A stretch of DNA of 64,000 bases, from positions 1 through 64,000 of the forward strand of contig NZ_JAOVZB010000004.1 in NCBI RefSeq assembly GCF_025716875.1, read 5' to 3'. The position numbers and the translations under genes were made by a program. The stretch is from Marinomonas sargassi (GTDB taxonomy: Bacteria > Pseudomonadota > Gammaproteobacteria > Pseudomonadales > Marinomonadaceae). A model generated the notes under the pieces. The model was not told where the DNA came from. It made no database searches and saw only the letters and a program-made list of their open reading frames with translations. Shown one piece after another: positions 38,978-48,740 of the stretch (the stretch's first letter is position 1; each line of letters starts with the position of its first letter).

Positions 38978-39039
38978 AATGGAATAAGATTTGAAAAAGC
39001 ACAAAAAAAGTAGGTGAATAGCGAAAAACGCCGAAGGGA

Positions 39040-39741
39040 TTACTTTTTACGGATGAGAGTGAGTCCGTCGCCTATAGGAATAAGAGACACGTCCACCGCT
39101 TGATCTTGGTGAATGGTGGTATTCAGCTCTCGAACAATACAGGTGTCTTGATCGGTAAAGCTTGGGTCTGCAACATTACCCCACCATAGGGTGTTATCAA
39201 TCGCCATGCAGCCCCCTGACCTCAAGAGCTTTTTACTCAAGTGGTAATATTCCACTAGGTTCTTTTTATCGGCATCGATAAAAATAAAGTCGAAGGTTTC
39301 CGCTTGTGTTTCTAGTAGGGATTTCATCACAGGAATGGCCTTATCACAGTGGGTCGTTACCCTATCCATGACATTCGCTTCCGTTAAATAACGGGTCGCA
39401 ATATCCAGCCACATTTGCTTTTTTTCTATGGCGATTAAGTTCGCCTCTTCTGGCATAGCCATGGCCATGGATAAAGTGCTGTAGCCAGTGAACACCCCTA
39501 TTTCCAAGAGCTTTTTAGGGGCTTGTAGTTTCACTAGCAAGGCCAGCAGTTGACCCACTTCTGGAGACAGCTGCATTCTTGCCATATGGTATTGTGCGGT
39601 TTCTCGTCGTAGGGCTTTTAAGAGGTCAGCCTCACGGACAGACACATCCACTAAGTATTGGTACAAGCCATCGTCAACTTTAACGGTACGATTAACGGGC
39701 TTATCATCTTCAGGAACAGGTTTCGGAAAATTAGGTAGCAT
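39040..39741 (-). CDS. Class I SAM-dependent O-methyltransferase
   Basis: A 233-residue methyltransferase of the caffeoyl-CoA/catechol O-methyltransferase family. The SAM-binding glycine loop is LLEIGVFTGYSTLSMAMAM (about residues 79-97). The metal site is IFIDADKKNLVEYYHL (about 153-168), and the second metal region is GGCMAIDNTLWWGNVAD (about 176-192). The substrate is unknown. Its start overlaps the end of the DUF599 gene by 11 bases, suggesting co-transcription from the DUF599 side. Confidence 0.88.
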   Translation of the reverse strand: MLPNFPKPVPEDDKPVNRTVKVDDGLYQYLVDVSVREADLLKALRRETAQYHMARMQLSPEVGQLLALLVKLQAPKKLLEIGVFTGYSTLSMAMAMPEEANLIAIEKKQMWLDIATRYLTEANVMDRVTTHCDKAIPVMKSLLETQAETFDFIFIDADKKNLVEYYHLSKKLLRSGGCMAIDNTLWWGNVADPSFTDQDTCIVRELNTTIHQDQAVDVSLIPIGDGLTLIRKK

Positions 39742-40462
39742 TGGATGTCATCACCAAACCAGCATTTAATGTTTTGAACGTTTTTGAACGGAATTCTCTA
39801 CGATACAGTACCATCACCACTAATACAGCCGCTGCCATGCAAACATAAGGGCTTAAGAACCAGCCACAGAATGCCATGGCAAAATAGTAAGAGCGCAGAC
39901 CATAGTTAAATTGGTTGGCCGCTAAGCTACACACCTCCGCCATATGGCTGGCATACAATTCACGCTCACTGTCATTAATACCACGCTCTGTGGCAAGTGG
40001 TGCACTCCCCACTAAGACTGAGCAAAAATTATATTGGCGCACAGACCATGTAAAAGTGAAAAAGGCATAGGAGAAGATCACCACAAGGACAATGATTTTC
40101 AGTTCCCATTCCTGAGGACTCAAAGGTGCAAAGAAATAAAAGTCAGATAAGATACCTAGCGCTTTTTCGGAGTAATTAAAGGCGGTAAAAAGACCGGCAA
40201 TGATCAGTAGGCTACTGGATGCAAAGAACAAGCTACTGCGTTCTAGGTTCGCCATGACAGAGGCATCGGCAATTCGATTATCTCGTTTCAGCAAGCGGGA
40301 CATCCAAGCTAATCTAAATTGGTGTAATACACTCACCAGACAAGTACGTTTTTTCGCCGTACGCCGTGCATAGGTAGCATACCCCCACCAAGCAGAGCAA
40401 AAAACAAAAAGCGTCACGAGATCGAGCGTATTCAGTAATAAAGAAAACGAATGGTGTTCCAT
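39731..40462 (-). CDS. DUF599 family membrane protein
   Basis: A 243-residue integral membrane protein of the DUF599 family (function unknown). About four helices are visible: LDLVTLFVFCSAWWGYATYA (about 13-32), SSLFFASSSLLIIAGLFTAF (about 75-94), KIIVLVVIFSYAFFTFTWSVRQYNF (about 122-146) and a C-terminal pair SYYFAMAFCGWFLSPYVCMAAAVLVVMVLY (about 192-221). FTWSVRQYNFC and the ANQFNYGLRSYYFA stretch are typical of the family. It precedes the O-methyltransferase gene in an overlapping pair. Confidence 0.82.
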   Translation of the reverse strand: MEHHSFSLLLNTLDLVTLFVFCSAWWGYATYARRTAKKRTCLVSVLHQFRLAWMSRLLKRDNRIADASVMANLERSSLFFASSSLLIIAGLFTAFNYSEKALGILSDFYFFAPLSPQEWELKIIVLVVIFSYAFFTFTWSVRQYNFCSVLVGSAPLATERGINDSERELYASHMAEVCSLAANQFNYGLRSYYFAMAFCGWFLSPYVCMAAAVLVVMVLYRREFRSKTFKTLNAGLVMTSNAT

Positions 40463-40599
40463 AATATGGTTTCGCCTTGAGCAGCAAATTAGAGAGCCAT
40501 ATTAAAGCATTTTTTGTTTTCTATGTCCGTGAAAGAGCAAGGAAAACCCACCATTAGTAGATGAAAAATGTTTTCCCTTTGATTAGAAAATTTCACCAT

Positions 40600-40636
40600 A
40601 AAAAAGCCGAACTCTTATAAAGTTCGGCTTTTTTAT
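40600..40636 (-). terminator. Rho-independent terminator of pyrC
   Basis: AAAAAAGCCGAACT pairs with AGTTCGGCTTTTTT around a seven-base loop. It separates pyrC from the DUF599 gene downstream on the same strand. Confidence 0.92.
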
Positions 40637-40679
40637 ACATGTTACAAGCATTACTAATCGAGTCTATGACAGACCTTAA

Positions 40680-41717
40680 TTAGAAATCCTTAAGCTTCCA
40701 TTCAACTTGTTCACCAGCGAAGAAAGGCACGATCAGATCACCACTAGGTAGGGTAATGTTAGATGGCACTTCCCATGCTTCGCGAACCAGTGTCACGGTT
40801 TCCGTATTACGAGGCAGACCATAAAAGTCTGGACCATAGAGACTTGCGAAGCCTTCCAATTTATCCAAAGCGTCGAGCTCATCGAAGACTTGTGTATACA
40901 GCTCTAATGCTGACCAAGCACTGTAACAACCCGCACAGCCACAATCTGTCTCTTTATTGTCCTTAGTATGGGGCGCTGAATCCGTTCCTAGGAAGAATCT
41001 AGGTGATCCCGATTTTACGACTGCACGCAATGCTTCTTGGTGAGTGCTGCGCTTCAAAACAGGTAAACAGTAGTTATGTGGGCGTATTCCACCATCTAGC
41101 ATATGGTTACGGTTTAACAATAAATGCTGAGGCGTAATGGTTGCCGCAACACCTTCACGGGCAGATAGAACAAACTCGGCCGCATCTTTTGTGGTGATAT
41201 GCTCGAATACCACTTTCAAATTTGGCACACGTTCAACAATTTGCACCATATGCTGGTCAATGAACTCTTTCTCACGGTCAAAAATATCAATGTGCTTTTG
41301 CGTCACTTCACCGTGAATCAGTAGCAACATATCGTGTTCAGCAAGGGCTTCAAATACAGGGTAAAGAGATGACAATGAGCTCACACCGGAATCTGAATTG
41401 GTCGTCGCGCCAGCTGGGTACATTTTTACTGCTAGAACGCCTGCCGCTTTAGCGGCTTTGATATCTTCTACACTGGTTTTATCTGTTAAATAAAGTGTCA
41501 TGAGAGGATTAAAACTGCTGCCTTCCGGACGAGCTGCAAGAATGCGCTCTTTATAACTCATCGCCAGTTCAGCGGTTGTTATTGGCGGTCGCAAATTTGG
41601 CATCACGATAGCGCGTTCAAAACAACGCGCTGTAGCAGGCACGGTTTCTAACAACATGTCTTGATCACGGAAATGTAAGTGCCAATCGTCTGGCTTGATG
41701 ATAGTAATTTCGTTCAT
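40680..41717 (-). CDS. pyrC: Dihydroorotase
   Basis: A 345-residue type II dihydroorotase, which closes carbamoyl aspartate to dihydroorotate in pyrimidine synthesis. Metal and catalytic motifs are [15 protein letters not shown] (about residues 9-23), the carboxylated Lys in [16 protein letters not shown] (about 96-111), LLIHGEV (about 135-141), [14 protein letters not shown] (about 173-186) and [16 protein letters not shown] (about 243-258). Length matches the E. coli enzyme. It is a single gene between terminators. Confidence 0.95.
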   Translation of the reverse strand: MNEITIIKPDDWHLHFRDQDMLLETVPATARCFERAIVMPNLRPPITTAELAMSYKERILAARPEGSSFNPLMTLYLTDKTSVEDIKAAKAAGVLAVKMYPAGATTNSDSGVSSLSSLYPVFEALAEHDMLLLIHGEVTQKHIDIFDREKEFIDQHMVQIVERVPNLKVVFEHITTKDAAEFVLSAREGVAATITPQHLLLNRNHMLDGGIRPHNYCLPVLKRSTHQEALRAVVKSGSPRFFLGTDSAPHTKDNKETDCGCAGCYSAWSALELYTQVFDELDALDKLEGFASLYGPDFYGLPRNTETVTLVREAWEVPSNITLPSGDLIVPFFAGEQVEWKLKDF

Positions 41718-41824
41718 TACAGGCCCTTTATATAAAAAGAAAAGCGTAAAAGCATATTAGCAAACTATCGTGGAAGTTTGGATAGCGCTGAACTTTACCA
41801 ATAACAGGTTTCAAAATTTAGATA

Positions 41825-41851
41825 TAAAAAAGCCGCAATTAAGCGGCTTTT
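41825..41851 (-). terminator. Rho-independent terminator of deaD
   Basis: AGCCGC pairs with GCGGCT around AATTAA, with an A-run on one side and TTTTA on the other. It lies 13 bases past the stop codon. Confidence 0.82.
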
Positions 41852-41863
41852 AAAATGAGAGGA

Positions 41864-43699
41864 TTAACTCTCTTTATCACGACGCTGTCTTGGACGACGG
41901 TCACGATTAGATGGACGACGATCTCCTGAACGAGCGCCGCCACCAGATGGACGTTTACGAGAAGGTGATGCTGCACGCTTGTTCAGCTCTTCTGCGTTTT
42001 CCAACCTAGCAATATCAGTACGTTGACCACAAATACGAGTCTTACCTAGTTTACCTAGAGTGTCAGACTTCATGCTCGCTGGTAGATCAACCGTAGAGAA
42101 ATCTTCGTAGATTTCGATATGACCGATATAGCGACTTTCGATGTCCGCTTCGTTGGCAATGGCACCTACAATGTTGCCAGGCTTAACACCTGCATTGTAA
42201 CCAACTTGCATAACATAGCGTGTCATTGCTGTGTTTGGATCGTCTTTTAATGGCATAGCATCCGCTGTTACAGGGCGTACTTTACGAGGCGCTCTGTCTC
42301 TGTCGCGACCACGGTCATTACGATCGTTACGGTCATTGCGATCACGGCGTTCGCGACGTTCTTGACGAACTTCCATTTCAGACAATAGCAATGGCGTTTT
42401 ACCCTGTGCCATGTGCGCTAAAGCAGCAGCCATTTTCAATGGATCTACTTCGTTTTCTTTTTGGTAGTCTTGAACCAATTCTAAGAAGAAATCGAGGTTT
42501 TCGTTATCCATTGCATCAGTGATGCGTTGCTTAAAGCGACCAATACGCTGAGCATTAATGTCAGACGCTGTTGGCAATGTCATACTTTCGATTGGCTGAC
42601 GAGTTGCGCGCTCAATGGCTTGCAACATGCGACGTTCACGGTGAGCAACGAACAAAATCGCTGTACCTGAACGACCAGCACGACCAGTACGACCGATACG
42701 GTGAACATAAGATTCTGTATCGTATGGAATATCGTAGTTTACAACGTGACTAACACGCTCAACATCCAGACCACGTGCTACTACGTCAGTGGCAACAAGA
42801 ATGTCAATTTGACCTTTCTTAATGCGCTCAACCGTACGCTCGCGTAAGTTCTGGCTAATGTCACCATTCAATGCTTCACAAGCATGGCCACGAGCCGTTA
42901 GCTTTTCAGCCAATTCAACGGTTGCCGCTTTAGTACGAACAAAGATGATCATGCCATCGTGTTCGTTCATCTCAAGAATACGAGTCAAAGCGTCTAGCTT
43001 GTGCAAACCACTAACAGGCCAGTATTTTTGAGTGATAGTCGTTGCCGTCGATGTTTTGGTAACGATTTTAACTTCTTTAGGATCGTTCAAGTGACGTTTT
43101 GCAACTTGACGAATAACAGAAGGCATAGTCGCAGAGAACAAAGCGATTTGGCGAGTTTGTGGTGTTTGCTCAAGAATCCACTCGACATCGTCGATGAATC
43201 CCATGCGTAGCATTTCATCTGCTTCATCAAGTACTAGCGCCTTAAGCGTATCTAGTTTTAATGTTTTACGACGAATATGGTCCATAACACGACCAGGTGT
43301 ACCTACTACAACTTGCACACCGCGTCTTAGTTGACGAAGTTGAGAGTCGTAAGACATACCACCATAGATAGGCAATACGTGGAAATCAGGAATATTACGA
43401 GCGTAACTTTGGAATGCTTCAGAAACCTGAATAGCAAGTTCACGAGTTGGGGCCAGCACAAGTAATTGGGTCGTTTTATCTGTAATATCAATGCGAGACA
43501 ATAGCGGCAGCGCAAAAGCCGCAGTCTTACCAGTACCCGTTTGCGCTTGTCCCAAAAGGTCACGACCTTCTAATAAATATGGAATACTTTGCGCTTGGAT
43601 AGCAGATGGTTGCTCGTAACCTAGGTCAGCAACCGCTTTTAGAACAGGGGCGATTAAGCCCAACGAATCAAATGTAGGCTGAGTATCAGCTTCAGACAT
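41864..43699 (-). CDS. deaD: DEAD-box RNA helicase DeaD/CsdA
   Basis: A 611-residue ATP-dependent RNA helicase acting in ribosome assembly and cold adaptation. Motifs: Q-motif GYEQPSAIQAQSIP (about residues 28-41), motif I AQTGTGKTAA (about 55-64), Ia PTRELAIQ, Ib TPGRVMDH, II VLDEADEML (about 155-163), III FSATMPS, V ATDVVARGLD and VI HRIGRTGRAGRSG. An Arg/Asp-rich linker (repeats of RND, about residue 445-465) precedes the DbpA-type RNA-binding domain (MTRYVMQVGYNAGVKPGNIVGAIANEADI). A basic Arg/Ser/Gly tail ends the protein. The leader may fold over the start codon (see 43697-43751). Confidence 0.95.
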   Translation of the reverse strand: MSEADTQPTFDSLGLIAPVLKAVADLGYEQPSAIQAQSIPYLLEGRDLLGQAQTGTGKTAAFALPLLSRIDITDKTTQLLVLAPTRELAIQVSEAFQSYARNIPDFHVLPIYGGMSYDSQLRQLRRGVQVVVGTPGRVMDHIRRKTLKLDTLKALVLDEADEMLRMGFIDDVEWILEQTPQTRQIALFSATMPSVIRQVAKRHLNDPKEVKIVTKTSTATTITQKYWPVSGLHKLDALTRILEMNEHDGMIIFVRTKAATVELAEKLTARGHACEALNGDISQNLRERTVERIKKGQIDILVATDVVARGLDVERVSHVVNYDIPYDTESYVHRIGRTGRAGRSGTAILFVAHRERRMLQAIERATRQPIESMTLPTASDINAQRIGRFKQRITDAMDNENLDFFLELVQDYQKENEVDPLKMAAALAHMAQGKTPLLLSEMEVRQERRERRDRNDRNDRNDRGRDRDRAPRKVRPVTADAMPLKDDPNTAMTRYVMQVGYNAGVKPGNIVGAIANEADIESRYIGHIEIYEDFSTVDLPASMKSDTLGKLGKTRICGQRTDIARLENAEELNKRAASPSRKRPSGGGARSGDRRPSNRDRRPRQRRDKES

Positions 43700-43751
43700 G
43701 TAAATTAGTACCTTTTTTGGGTGAGGATAAGGCCTGTAACCGATTTACATG
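43697..43751 (-). promoter_or_regulatory. Possible start-codon-sequestering hairpin in the deaD leader
   Basis: The last bases before and including the deaD start (ATTTACATG, 43705-43697) are exactly complementary to CATGTAAAT at 43751-43743 in the leader. The loop of 37 bases contains the AAAAAAGGT ribosome-site region. Nine pairs with three G-C is weak, so this is only a candidate. Confidence 0.35.
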
Positions 43752-43876
43752 CCTTAATAAACTTTCTCTAGAAACTACTGAGGAAAATCGAGTGCGGATT
43801 ATATCCTACAAAAGGACAATAAGCTATCTATTTACTGATCAAAATATGTGCAATTGTATTTTTTTAAACGAATAAC

Positions 43877-44911
43877 TCAGCGTTTACTCTCACCCGCATG
43901 GGAATCAAGCAGAATCGCTACCCAATGGGTTTTGGGATTCGCCTCTAATGCTAGCTTAACAATGATAGTTAGAGGTATTGATAAGAGCATGCCCACTGGA
44001 CCAAACACCCAGCCCCAAAGCAATAAAGATAAAAACACCACTAAGGTAGACAAACCTAACCCCCGGCCCATGTATCTGGGCTCAATCACATTACCGACAA
44101 TTAAGTTCACAAAGACAAAGCCTGCCGCAGTTAAACCTGCTGACAAACTGCCTAGTTGAACAAATGCCAACAACACTGCAGGAACAGCAGCAATAATAGA
44201 ACCGATATTAGGAACAAAGTTTAATAGGAAAGCACAGACGCCCCATAGAATAGGAAAGTCGACACCCAAGACCCATAACCAAGTGGTAATAAGCACGCCC
44301 GTTAACATACTGACTAAGGTTTTTATTACTAGGTATCGGTTAACAGAACTCATAAAGGCTTCAAATTTGCCCATTGAGTGGGAAGCATCTGTTAACGCCA
44401 AGGTTAATTTCTTAGGCAACTCAACTGCTTCAAACAAAATGAAGATGACGATCATGGCCACCAAGATCAAGTTGGTTAATACACTACCAATGCTGCGTAA
44501 TGCATTGGCCATCATTTGCATCAAGGCCGAAGGGTCCACATAACCTTCCACTAGATCACTGGAAATGTGCAAACCTAGGCCGTTTAACATCTGAATAATA
44601 TTAGAGGTCTCTTCCGCAAAGCGTATTTTGTAGTTAGGTAACTGACTAGAGAAGTCATCTAGAGTCGCCCCTACCAATAATGCTAGCGAACCAACACCAA
44701 CTAAAATCAGTAACACCACCAGCAAAATAGACAGGGATGTTGGGATTTTTCGTTGACGTAATGTAGTCATTAAAGGCGTGCAAATAATGGCAATAAATAC
44801 CGACAGCATAAAAGGCACAACAATTTGCGATGCTGCTTTTAAGCCAGCAATAATGATGATCAGGGCAGCAAAGCCAACCAACCAATGAGTTCCTTTATGC
44901 TGTTCAGTCAT
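43877..44911 (-). CDS. AI-2E family transporter (PerM-like)
   Basis: A 344-residue membrane protein of the AI-2E exporter/PerM family, with about eight helices. Typical phrases are GLKAASQIVVPFMLSVFIAIICTPLMTTL (about residues 23-51), LVSMLTGVLITTWLWVLGVDFPILWGVCAFLLNFVPNIGSIIAAVPAVLLA (about 202-252) and VIEPRYMGRGLGLSTLVVFLSLLLWGWVFGPVGMLLSIPLT (about 276-316). Members have been proposed to export autoinducer-2, peptides or ions, so the substrate is open. A single gene. Confidence 0.88.
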   Translation of the reverse strand: MTEQHKGTHWLVGFAALIIIIAGLKAASQIVVPFMLSVFIAIICTPLMTTLRQRKIPTSLSILLVVLLILVGVGSLALLVGATLDDFSSQLPNYKIRFAEETSNIIQMLNGLGLHISSDLVEGYVDPSALMQMMANALRSIGSVLTNLILVAMIVIFILFEAVELPKKLTLALTDASHSMGKFEAFMSSVNRYLVIKTLVSMLTGVLITTWLWVLGVDFPILWGVCAFLLNFVPNIGSIIAAVPAVLLAFVQLGSLSAGLTAAGFVFVNLIVGNVIEPRYMGRGLGLSTLVVFLSLLLWGWVFGPVGMLLSIPLTIIVKLALEANPKTHWVAILLDSHAGESKR

Positions 44912-44970
44912 TTTAACTCCTTCGCTCTTAGCCTATTTAATAAGTGAGGCCTAAGGCTTAACAATACATT

Positions 44971-46425
44971 CTATAAAGGGATAGGATAAATACTTTGTGC
45001 GTAATCCGCTAAATCCTGCAGCATAATCTGCTTTGCTGCGGGCAGGTCTGGTGTTTGAGCAATTTCGTTCAAACGATTAAAGTAGGCTTCCATAGTAATG
45101 GAGCCACCGCCATCCTTTTCTAATAAGCGTATTTGGCGATACTCTTCCCACTCCATCCTCTGCTGCTCACCTAACTGGTCTGGATAGTTACGGCCAATAT
45201 AACGCATCAGCATTTCTGGTAAACGCCTATCGTCAAATGACATAGCCAATTCAGACAAAGCATGGGCAGGTGTTTCTCGTATCGTTTCCATTCTCGCTTT
45301 ATCTTCACGAGAGAAAAAGCCACCAGCATAAAGCATCAAATCTGGGTCTTTTAGAATAGGTCTATCTTCTTGCATGAAAACCGACGTCATTTTCTCTGCT
45401 AAGCCATTGTGACCTTTAATCATGGCAAGATTATGACGACATAGATCTCCGTCTAATGCCAAACGTTCCACCACACTAGCCTCTTTTAGAAATGTCGCAG
45501 GAGCAACGGCAGGCGATTTATTCAAATGAATCACTTTAAGCGGTAAGCGCTCAACGTCACCTAGCTCTTCCTGACGAGTAAAGACTCGATGGCGGATCTC
45601 ATCGACACTTAAGTCCAACAGAGGTTGGGCATCGGCCATGAGGTCGTAAACAATAATGCCATTTTTATTGGTTGGGTGTGGCGCAATGGGCACAACAAAA
45701 GCCGAGTACTTTTTCGTTTGGCCAAACATGCCAGAAACATGTAGAAACGGCTTAAAGCGAATGACATCGATAAACTGCTGTAACTCATGTTTTTGACGCA
45801 TCTTGAAGTAGTAATCAAACAGCTTAGGTTGCTTGTCACGAATAAGCTTGGCCATTTCTATGGTGCCATAAACATCGGATAAGGCATCATGGGCTTGTTC
45901 ATGAGCAATACCATTGGCTTGGGTGAGCGCTTCCAACTTCATGGAAACCACACCTTCTTCGTTGGTCGGCCACTTTATCCCTTCGGGCCTTAGGGCATAG
46001 GTCATACGCACCAAGTCAATAACATCCCAGCGAGAACAGTTGTTTTGCCATTCCCTTGCATAGGGATCGATAAAGTTGCGGTAAAAGCCGTGGCGTACCA
46101 CTTCATCATCAAAGCGAATTGTGTTGTAACCTAGTGCACAGGTTCCCGGTTGAGAAAGCTCGGCTTCCACTGCTGCCATAAACTCGGCTTCGCATAAACC
46201 TTCACGATTAGCATCTTGCGGACTAATGCCTGTTAACAAGCAAGCTTCAGGCTGAGGTAAAACGTCCTCTGCTAATTTGCAGTAAAACATAATTGGCTCG
46301 CCAATTTGGTTAAACTCTAAATCCGTTCTAATTCCAGCAAATTGCATAGGTCGATCTTTAGCTGGGTCCGTTCCTGTTGTCTCGAAGTCAAACCAAAAAA
46401 ATGACGTTGGGCCCGATGAAGTCAC
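44971..46425 (-). CDS. sbcB: Exodeoxyribonuclease I
   Basis: A 484-residue DnaQ-superfamily 3'-5' single-strand exonuclease. The catalytic acidic motifs are FFWFDFETTGTDPAKDRPMQFAGIRTD (about residues 9-35, Asp/Glu) and IRFDDEVVRHGFYRNFIDPYAREW (about 104-127). The third motif, HEQAHDALSDVYGTIEMAKLI, carries the His and Asp (about 179-199). The SH3-like and helical C-terminal domains that form the processive clamp follow. Length is typical. It acts in mismatch repair and recombination; the window also carries sbcCD and xthA. Confidence 0.94.
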   Translation of the reverse strand: MTSSGPTSFFWFDFETTGTDPAKDRPMQFAGIRTDLEFNQIGEPIMFYCKLAEDVLPQPEACLLTGISPQDANREGLCEAEFMAAVEAELSQPGTCALGYNTIRFDDEVVRHGFYRNFIDPYAREWQNNCSRWDVIDLVRMTYALRPEGIKWPTNEEGVVSMKLEALTQANGIAHEQAHDALSDVYGTIEMAKLIRDKQPKLFDYYFKMRQKHELQQFIDVIRFKPFLHVSGMFGQTKKYSAFVVPIAPHPTNKNGIIVYDLMADAQPLLDLSVDEIRHRVFTRQEELGDVERLPLKVIHLNKSPAVAPATFLKEASVVERLALDGDLCRHNLAMIKGHNGLAEKMTSVFMQEDRPILKDPDLMLYAGGFFSREDKARMETIRETPAHALSELAMSFDDRRLPEMLMRYIGRNYPDQLGEQQRMEWEEYRQIRLLEKDGGGSITMEAYFNRLNEIAQTPDLPAAKQIMLQDLADYAQSIYPIPL

Positions 46426-46533
46426 AAAAAATTCCTGTAAGCGATAAAATAAATCGGTATTATACGCATCTTAAAGTTCGTTTGTTAAAGTTCGTTTATT
46501 AAAGTGTATTTAGCGATGTAGAGGAACAGATCA

Positions 46534-47037
46534 ATGGCAACACCGGTGAATTGCCCATGTGGTACGAATGCACCCTATGAAATGTGCTGCGGCATGTATC
46601 ATCATAATCCTGGAACAGCACCAACGGCTGAAGCTTTAATGCGTTCCCGCTATTCTGCTTTTGCGCTGAATGACTTCCACTACATTTCTTCTACTCAAAA
46701 GCTAAAAAATGCCCCTAAGCAATCTGATGCTGATATCGCTGAAAGTAACCGTGAAACACAGTGGATCAAGCTAGAAGTTACCGAAACTGTCGATGGGTTA
46801 GAAAAAGACAAAGAAGGTATGGTGGCTTTTTCCGCTCACTTTAAAGAAGGCAAACACATTGGTCGTTTAAGTGAGCGCTCTTTGTTTAAAAAGATTAAAG
46901 GCTCGTGGTTCTATATTTCAGGCGAGCATGAAATCGAAAAGAACACTCCTCTCGTCAAATCTCCTACTATGAATGTCGGCCGCAATGATCCTTGCGTCTG
47001 TGGCTCAGGCAAAAAATACAAGAAGTGTTGTGGTTAA
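46534..47037 (+). CDS. YchJ-like SEC-C motif protein
   Basis: A 167-residue protein with zinc-binding cysteine motifs at both ends: [19 protein letters not shown] (residues 5-23) and [21 protein letters not shown] (SEC-C, 147-167). Between them is the NTF2-like YchJ domain ([57 protein letters not shown]). This order matches E. coli YchJ. Biochemical function is not established. It is divergent from sbcB. Confidence 0.88.
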   Translation: MATPVNCPCGTNAPYEMCCGMYHHNPGTAPTAEALMRSRYSAFALNDFHYISSTQKLKNAPKQSDADIAESNRETQWIKLEVTETVDGLEKDKEGMVAFSAHFKEGKHIGRLSERSLFKKIKGSWFYISGEHEIEKNTPLVKSPTMNVGRNDPCVCGSGKKYKKCCG

Positions 47038-47183
47038 AATAAGCTGTTTTAATAACAACTTCTCAGGCATGTTGAACACGGATGTTCACAAAACCCCCTT
47101 CTCTCTCAAATTAAAATAATACCATCTAGCACTTCCAATAATTCCAGTACTTCCCCTAGTCCAATTCAGCATCAGCCAGATGA

Positions 47184-47212
47184 CTGACATTTATGGCTTT
47201 CAGCTGTATAAT
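47184..47212 (+). promoter_or_regulatory. Promoter of aroA
   Basis: CTGACA (47184-47189) and a perfect TATAAT (47207-47212) are 17 bp apart, 149 bases before the chosen start codon. The 323-base gap 47038-47360 otherwise holds a small hairpin, TGAACA-CGGA-TGTTCA (47073-47088), and a leader with no obvious uORF or attenuator. Confidence 0.7.
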
Positions 47213-47360
47213 CGGCCTCATTCAAGACTGACCTCTATCACAGGGCGACGCGACCACACAAAGAACGGAACATTTTTATACGAAAGCATTATTTATTACG
47301 CATAACTCCCAGCGCATAGCTCATATCTAACAAACATAAATTACTGTGATGGACTTAATA

Positions 47361-48638
47361 ATGAATTCAATTACTCTTGGGCCACTATCAAAGGCCAATG
47401 GAGAAATCCAAATCCCTGGCTCTAAAAGCCTATCTAACCGCATTTTGCTATTAGCGACTTTGGCAAAAGGCACCACTAAGATTACTAACTTACTAGACAG
47501 TGACGATATTCGTTACATGCTAGAAAGTCTTAAAAAACTTGGCGTTTCTTACTCTTTAGAAGACCAAGGCACCACTTGTGTTTTAGAAGGACTAGGCGGC
47601 CCAATTCAAGCCGATTTTGGTGACCTATTCCTAGGTAACGCAGGTACAGCAATGCGCCCTCTTACTGCTGCACTTTGTCTTGGCAAAGGCGAGTTCCACC
47701 TTCACGGTGAGCCGCGCATGCACGAACGCCCAATTGGCGACCTTGTCGATGCACTACAAGATTTAGGTGTTGATATCAGCTACGAAGGCGAGAAGAACTA
47801 CCCACCTCTTTGCATTAAAGCAAACGGTTTATCAGGCGGTGAAGTGTCTATAAAAGGCAATATCTCTAGTCAATTCCTTACCGCTATATTAATGAGCGCC
47901 CCTTTAGCCCAAGGCGATCTGACCATTAATGTGGAAGGTGAGCTAGTGTCTAAGCCTTATATTGATATTACACTCCACGCCATGAAGCAATTTGGTGTTG
48001 AAGTAGAGAATAATCAGTACCAGTCTTTTCATGTTAAAGGCCAACAGACTTACCAAAGCCCCGGCGAAATCATGGTGGAAGGTGATGCTTCCTCAGCATC
48101 TTATTTCTTAGCGGCAGCGGCTATTGCTGGCGGTAAGATAAAAGTGCACGGCGTTGGTACGGACAGTGTTCAAGGTGATGTAAAATTTGCTGAAGTATTA
48201 GAGAAAATGGGCGCCAACATTACCTATGGACCAACTTGGATCCAAGCTGAGCACAATGAGCTAAATGCCGTTGATCTAGATATGAATCACATCCCAGATG
48301 CCGCCATGACAATTGCGACCACCGCCTTATTTGCGAAAGGAACAACCACCATTCGCAATATCTATAACTGGCGTGTAAAAGAAACGGATCGTCTATTTGC
48401 TATGGCAACTGAGCTGAAAAAACTTGGCGCAGAAGTCATTGAAGGGGAAGACTATATTACCGTCACCCCTGTTGAGAAACTTCAACATGCGGCGATAGAT
48501 ACTTATAACGATCACCGTATTGCCATGTGTTTCTCTCTGGTCGCATTCTCAGATACCCCTGTGACCATTAATGACCCGGGCTGTACTTCGAAAACTTTCC
48601 CTACTTACTTTGAACTATTTAATTCAGTAGTAAGTTAA
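47361..48638 (+). CDS. aroA: 3-phosphoshikimate 1-carboxyvinyltransferase (EPSP synthase)
   Basis: A 425-residue EPSP synthase, the sixth shikimate-pathway enzyme. Signature segments are [20 protein letters not shown] (about residues 17-36), [17 protein letters not shown] (about 91-107), [54 protein letters not shown] and [13 protein letters not shown]. The [13 protein letters not shown] form is the glyphosate-sensitive class I type. The frame opens at GTG 47346, but ATG 47361 matches the usual N-terminus and has GGAC seven bases before it. It has its own promoter and terminator, without the pheA or cmk neighbours seen in some genomes. Confidence 0.95.
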   Translation: MNSITLGPLSKANGEIQIPGSKSLSNRILLLATLAKGTTKITNLLDSDDIRYMLESLKKLGVSYSLEDQGTTCVLEGLGGPIQADFGDLFLGNAGTAMRPLTAALCLGKGEFHLHGEPRMHERPIGDLVDALQDLGVDISYEGEKNYPPLCIKANGLSGGEVSIKGNISSQFLTAILMSAPLAQGDLTINVEGELVSKPYIDITLHAMKQFGVEVENNQYQSFHVKGQQTYQSPGEIMVEGDASSASYFLAAAAIAGGKIKVHGVGTDSVQGDVKFAEVLEKMGANITYGPTWIQAEHNELNAVDLDMNHIPDAAMTIATTALFAKGTTTIRNIYNWRVKETDRLFAMATELKKLGAEVIEGEDYITVTPVEKLQHAAIDTYNDHRIAMCFSLVAFSDTPVTINDPGCTSKTFPTYFELFNSVVS

Positions 48639-48652
48639 TTAAAGTTGGTTTT

Positions 48653-48690
48653 AAAAAAGGGCGTTAAGTTTTACTTAACGCCCTTTTTTA
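48653..48690 (+). terminator. Rho-independent terminator of aroA
   Basis: GGGCGTTAAG at 48659-48668 pairs with CTTAACGCCC at 48674-48683, followed by TTTTTT. It is bidirectional and also lies behind the lipase gene. Confidence 0.92.
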
Positions 48691-48740
48691 TAGCTTTCCC
48701 AACCTGCTATCTCTCCCCTACTATCCCACTCAGGAATAGC

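Noticed and set aside
42300..42380. Short repeats in deaD considered as a CRISPR-like or mobile repeat
   Set aside because: They are codon repeats for an Arg/Asp-rich linker in the helicase, a common low-complexity region.
47073..47088. TGAACA-CGGA-TGTTCA hairpin considered as a LexA-type operator or terminator
   Set aside because: It does not match CTGT-N8-ACAG, has no T-run, and lies far from the aroA promoter.
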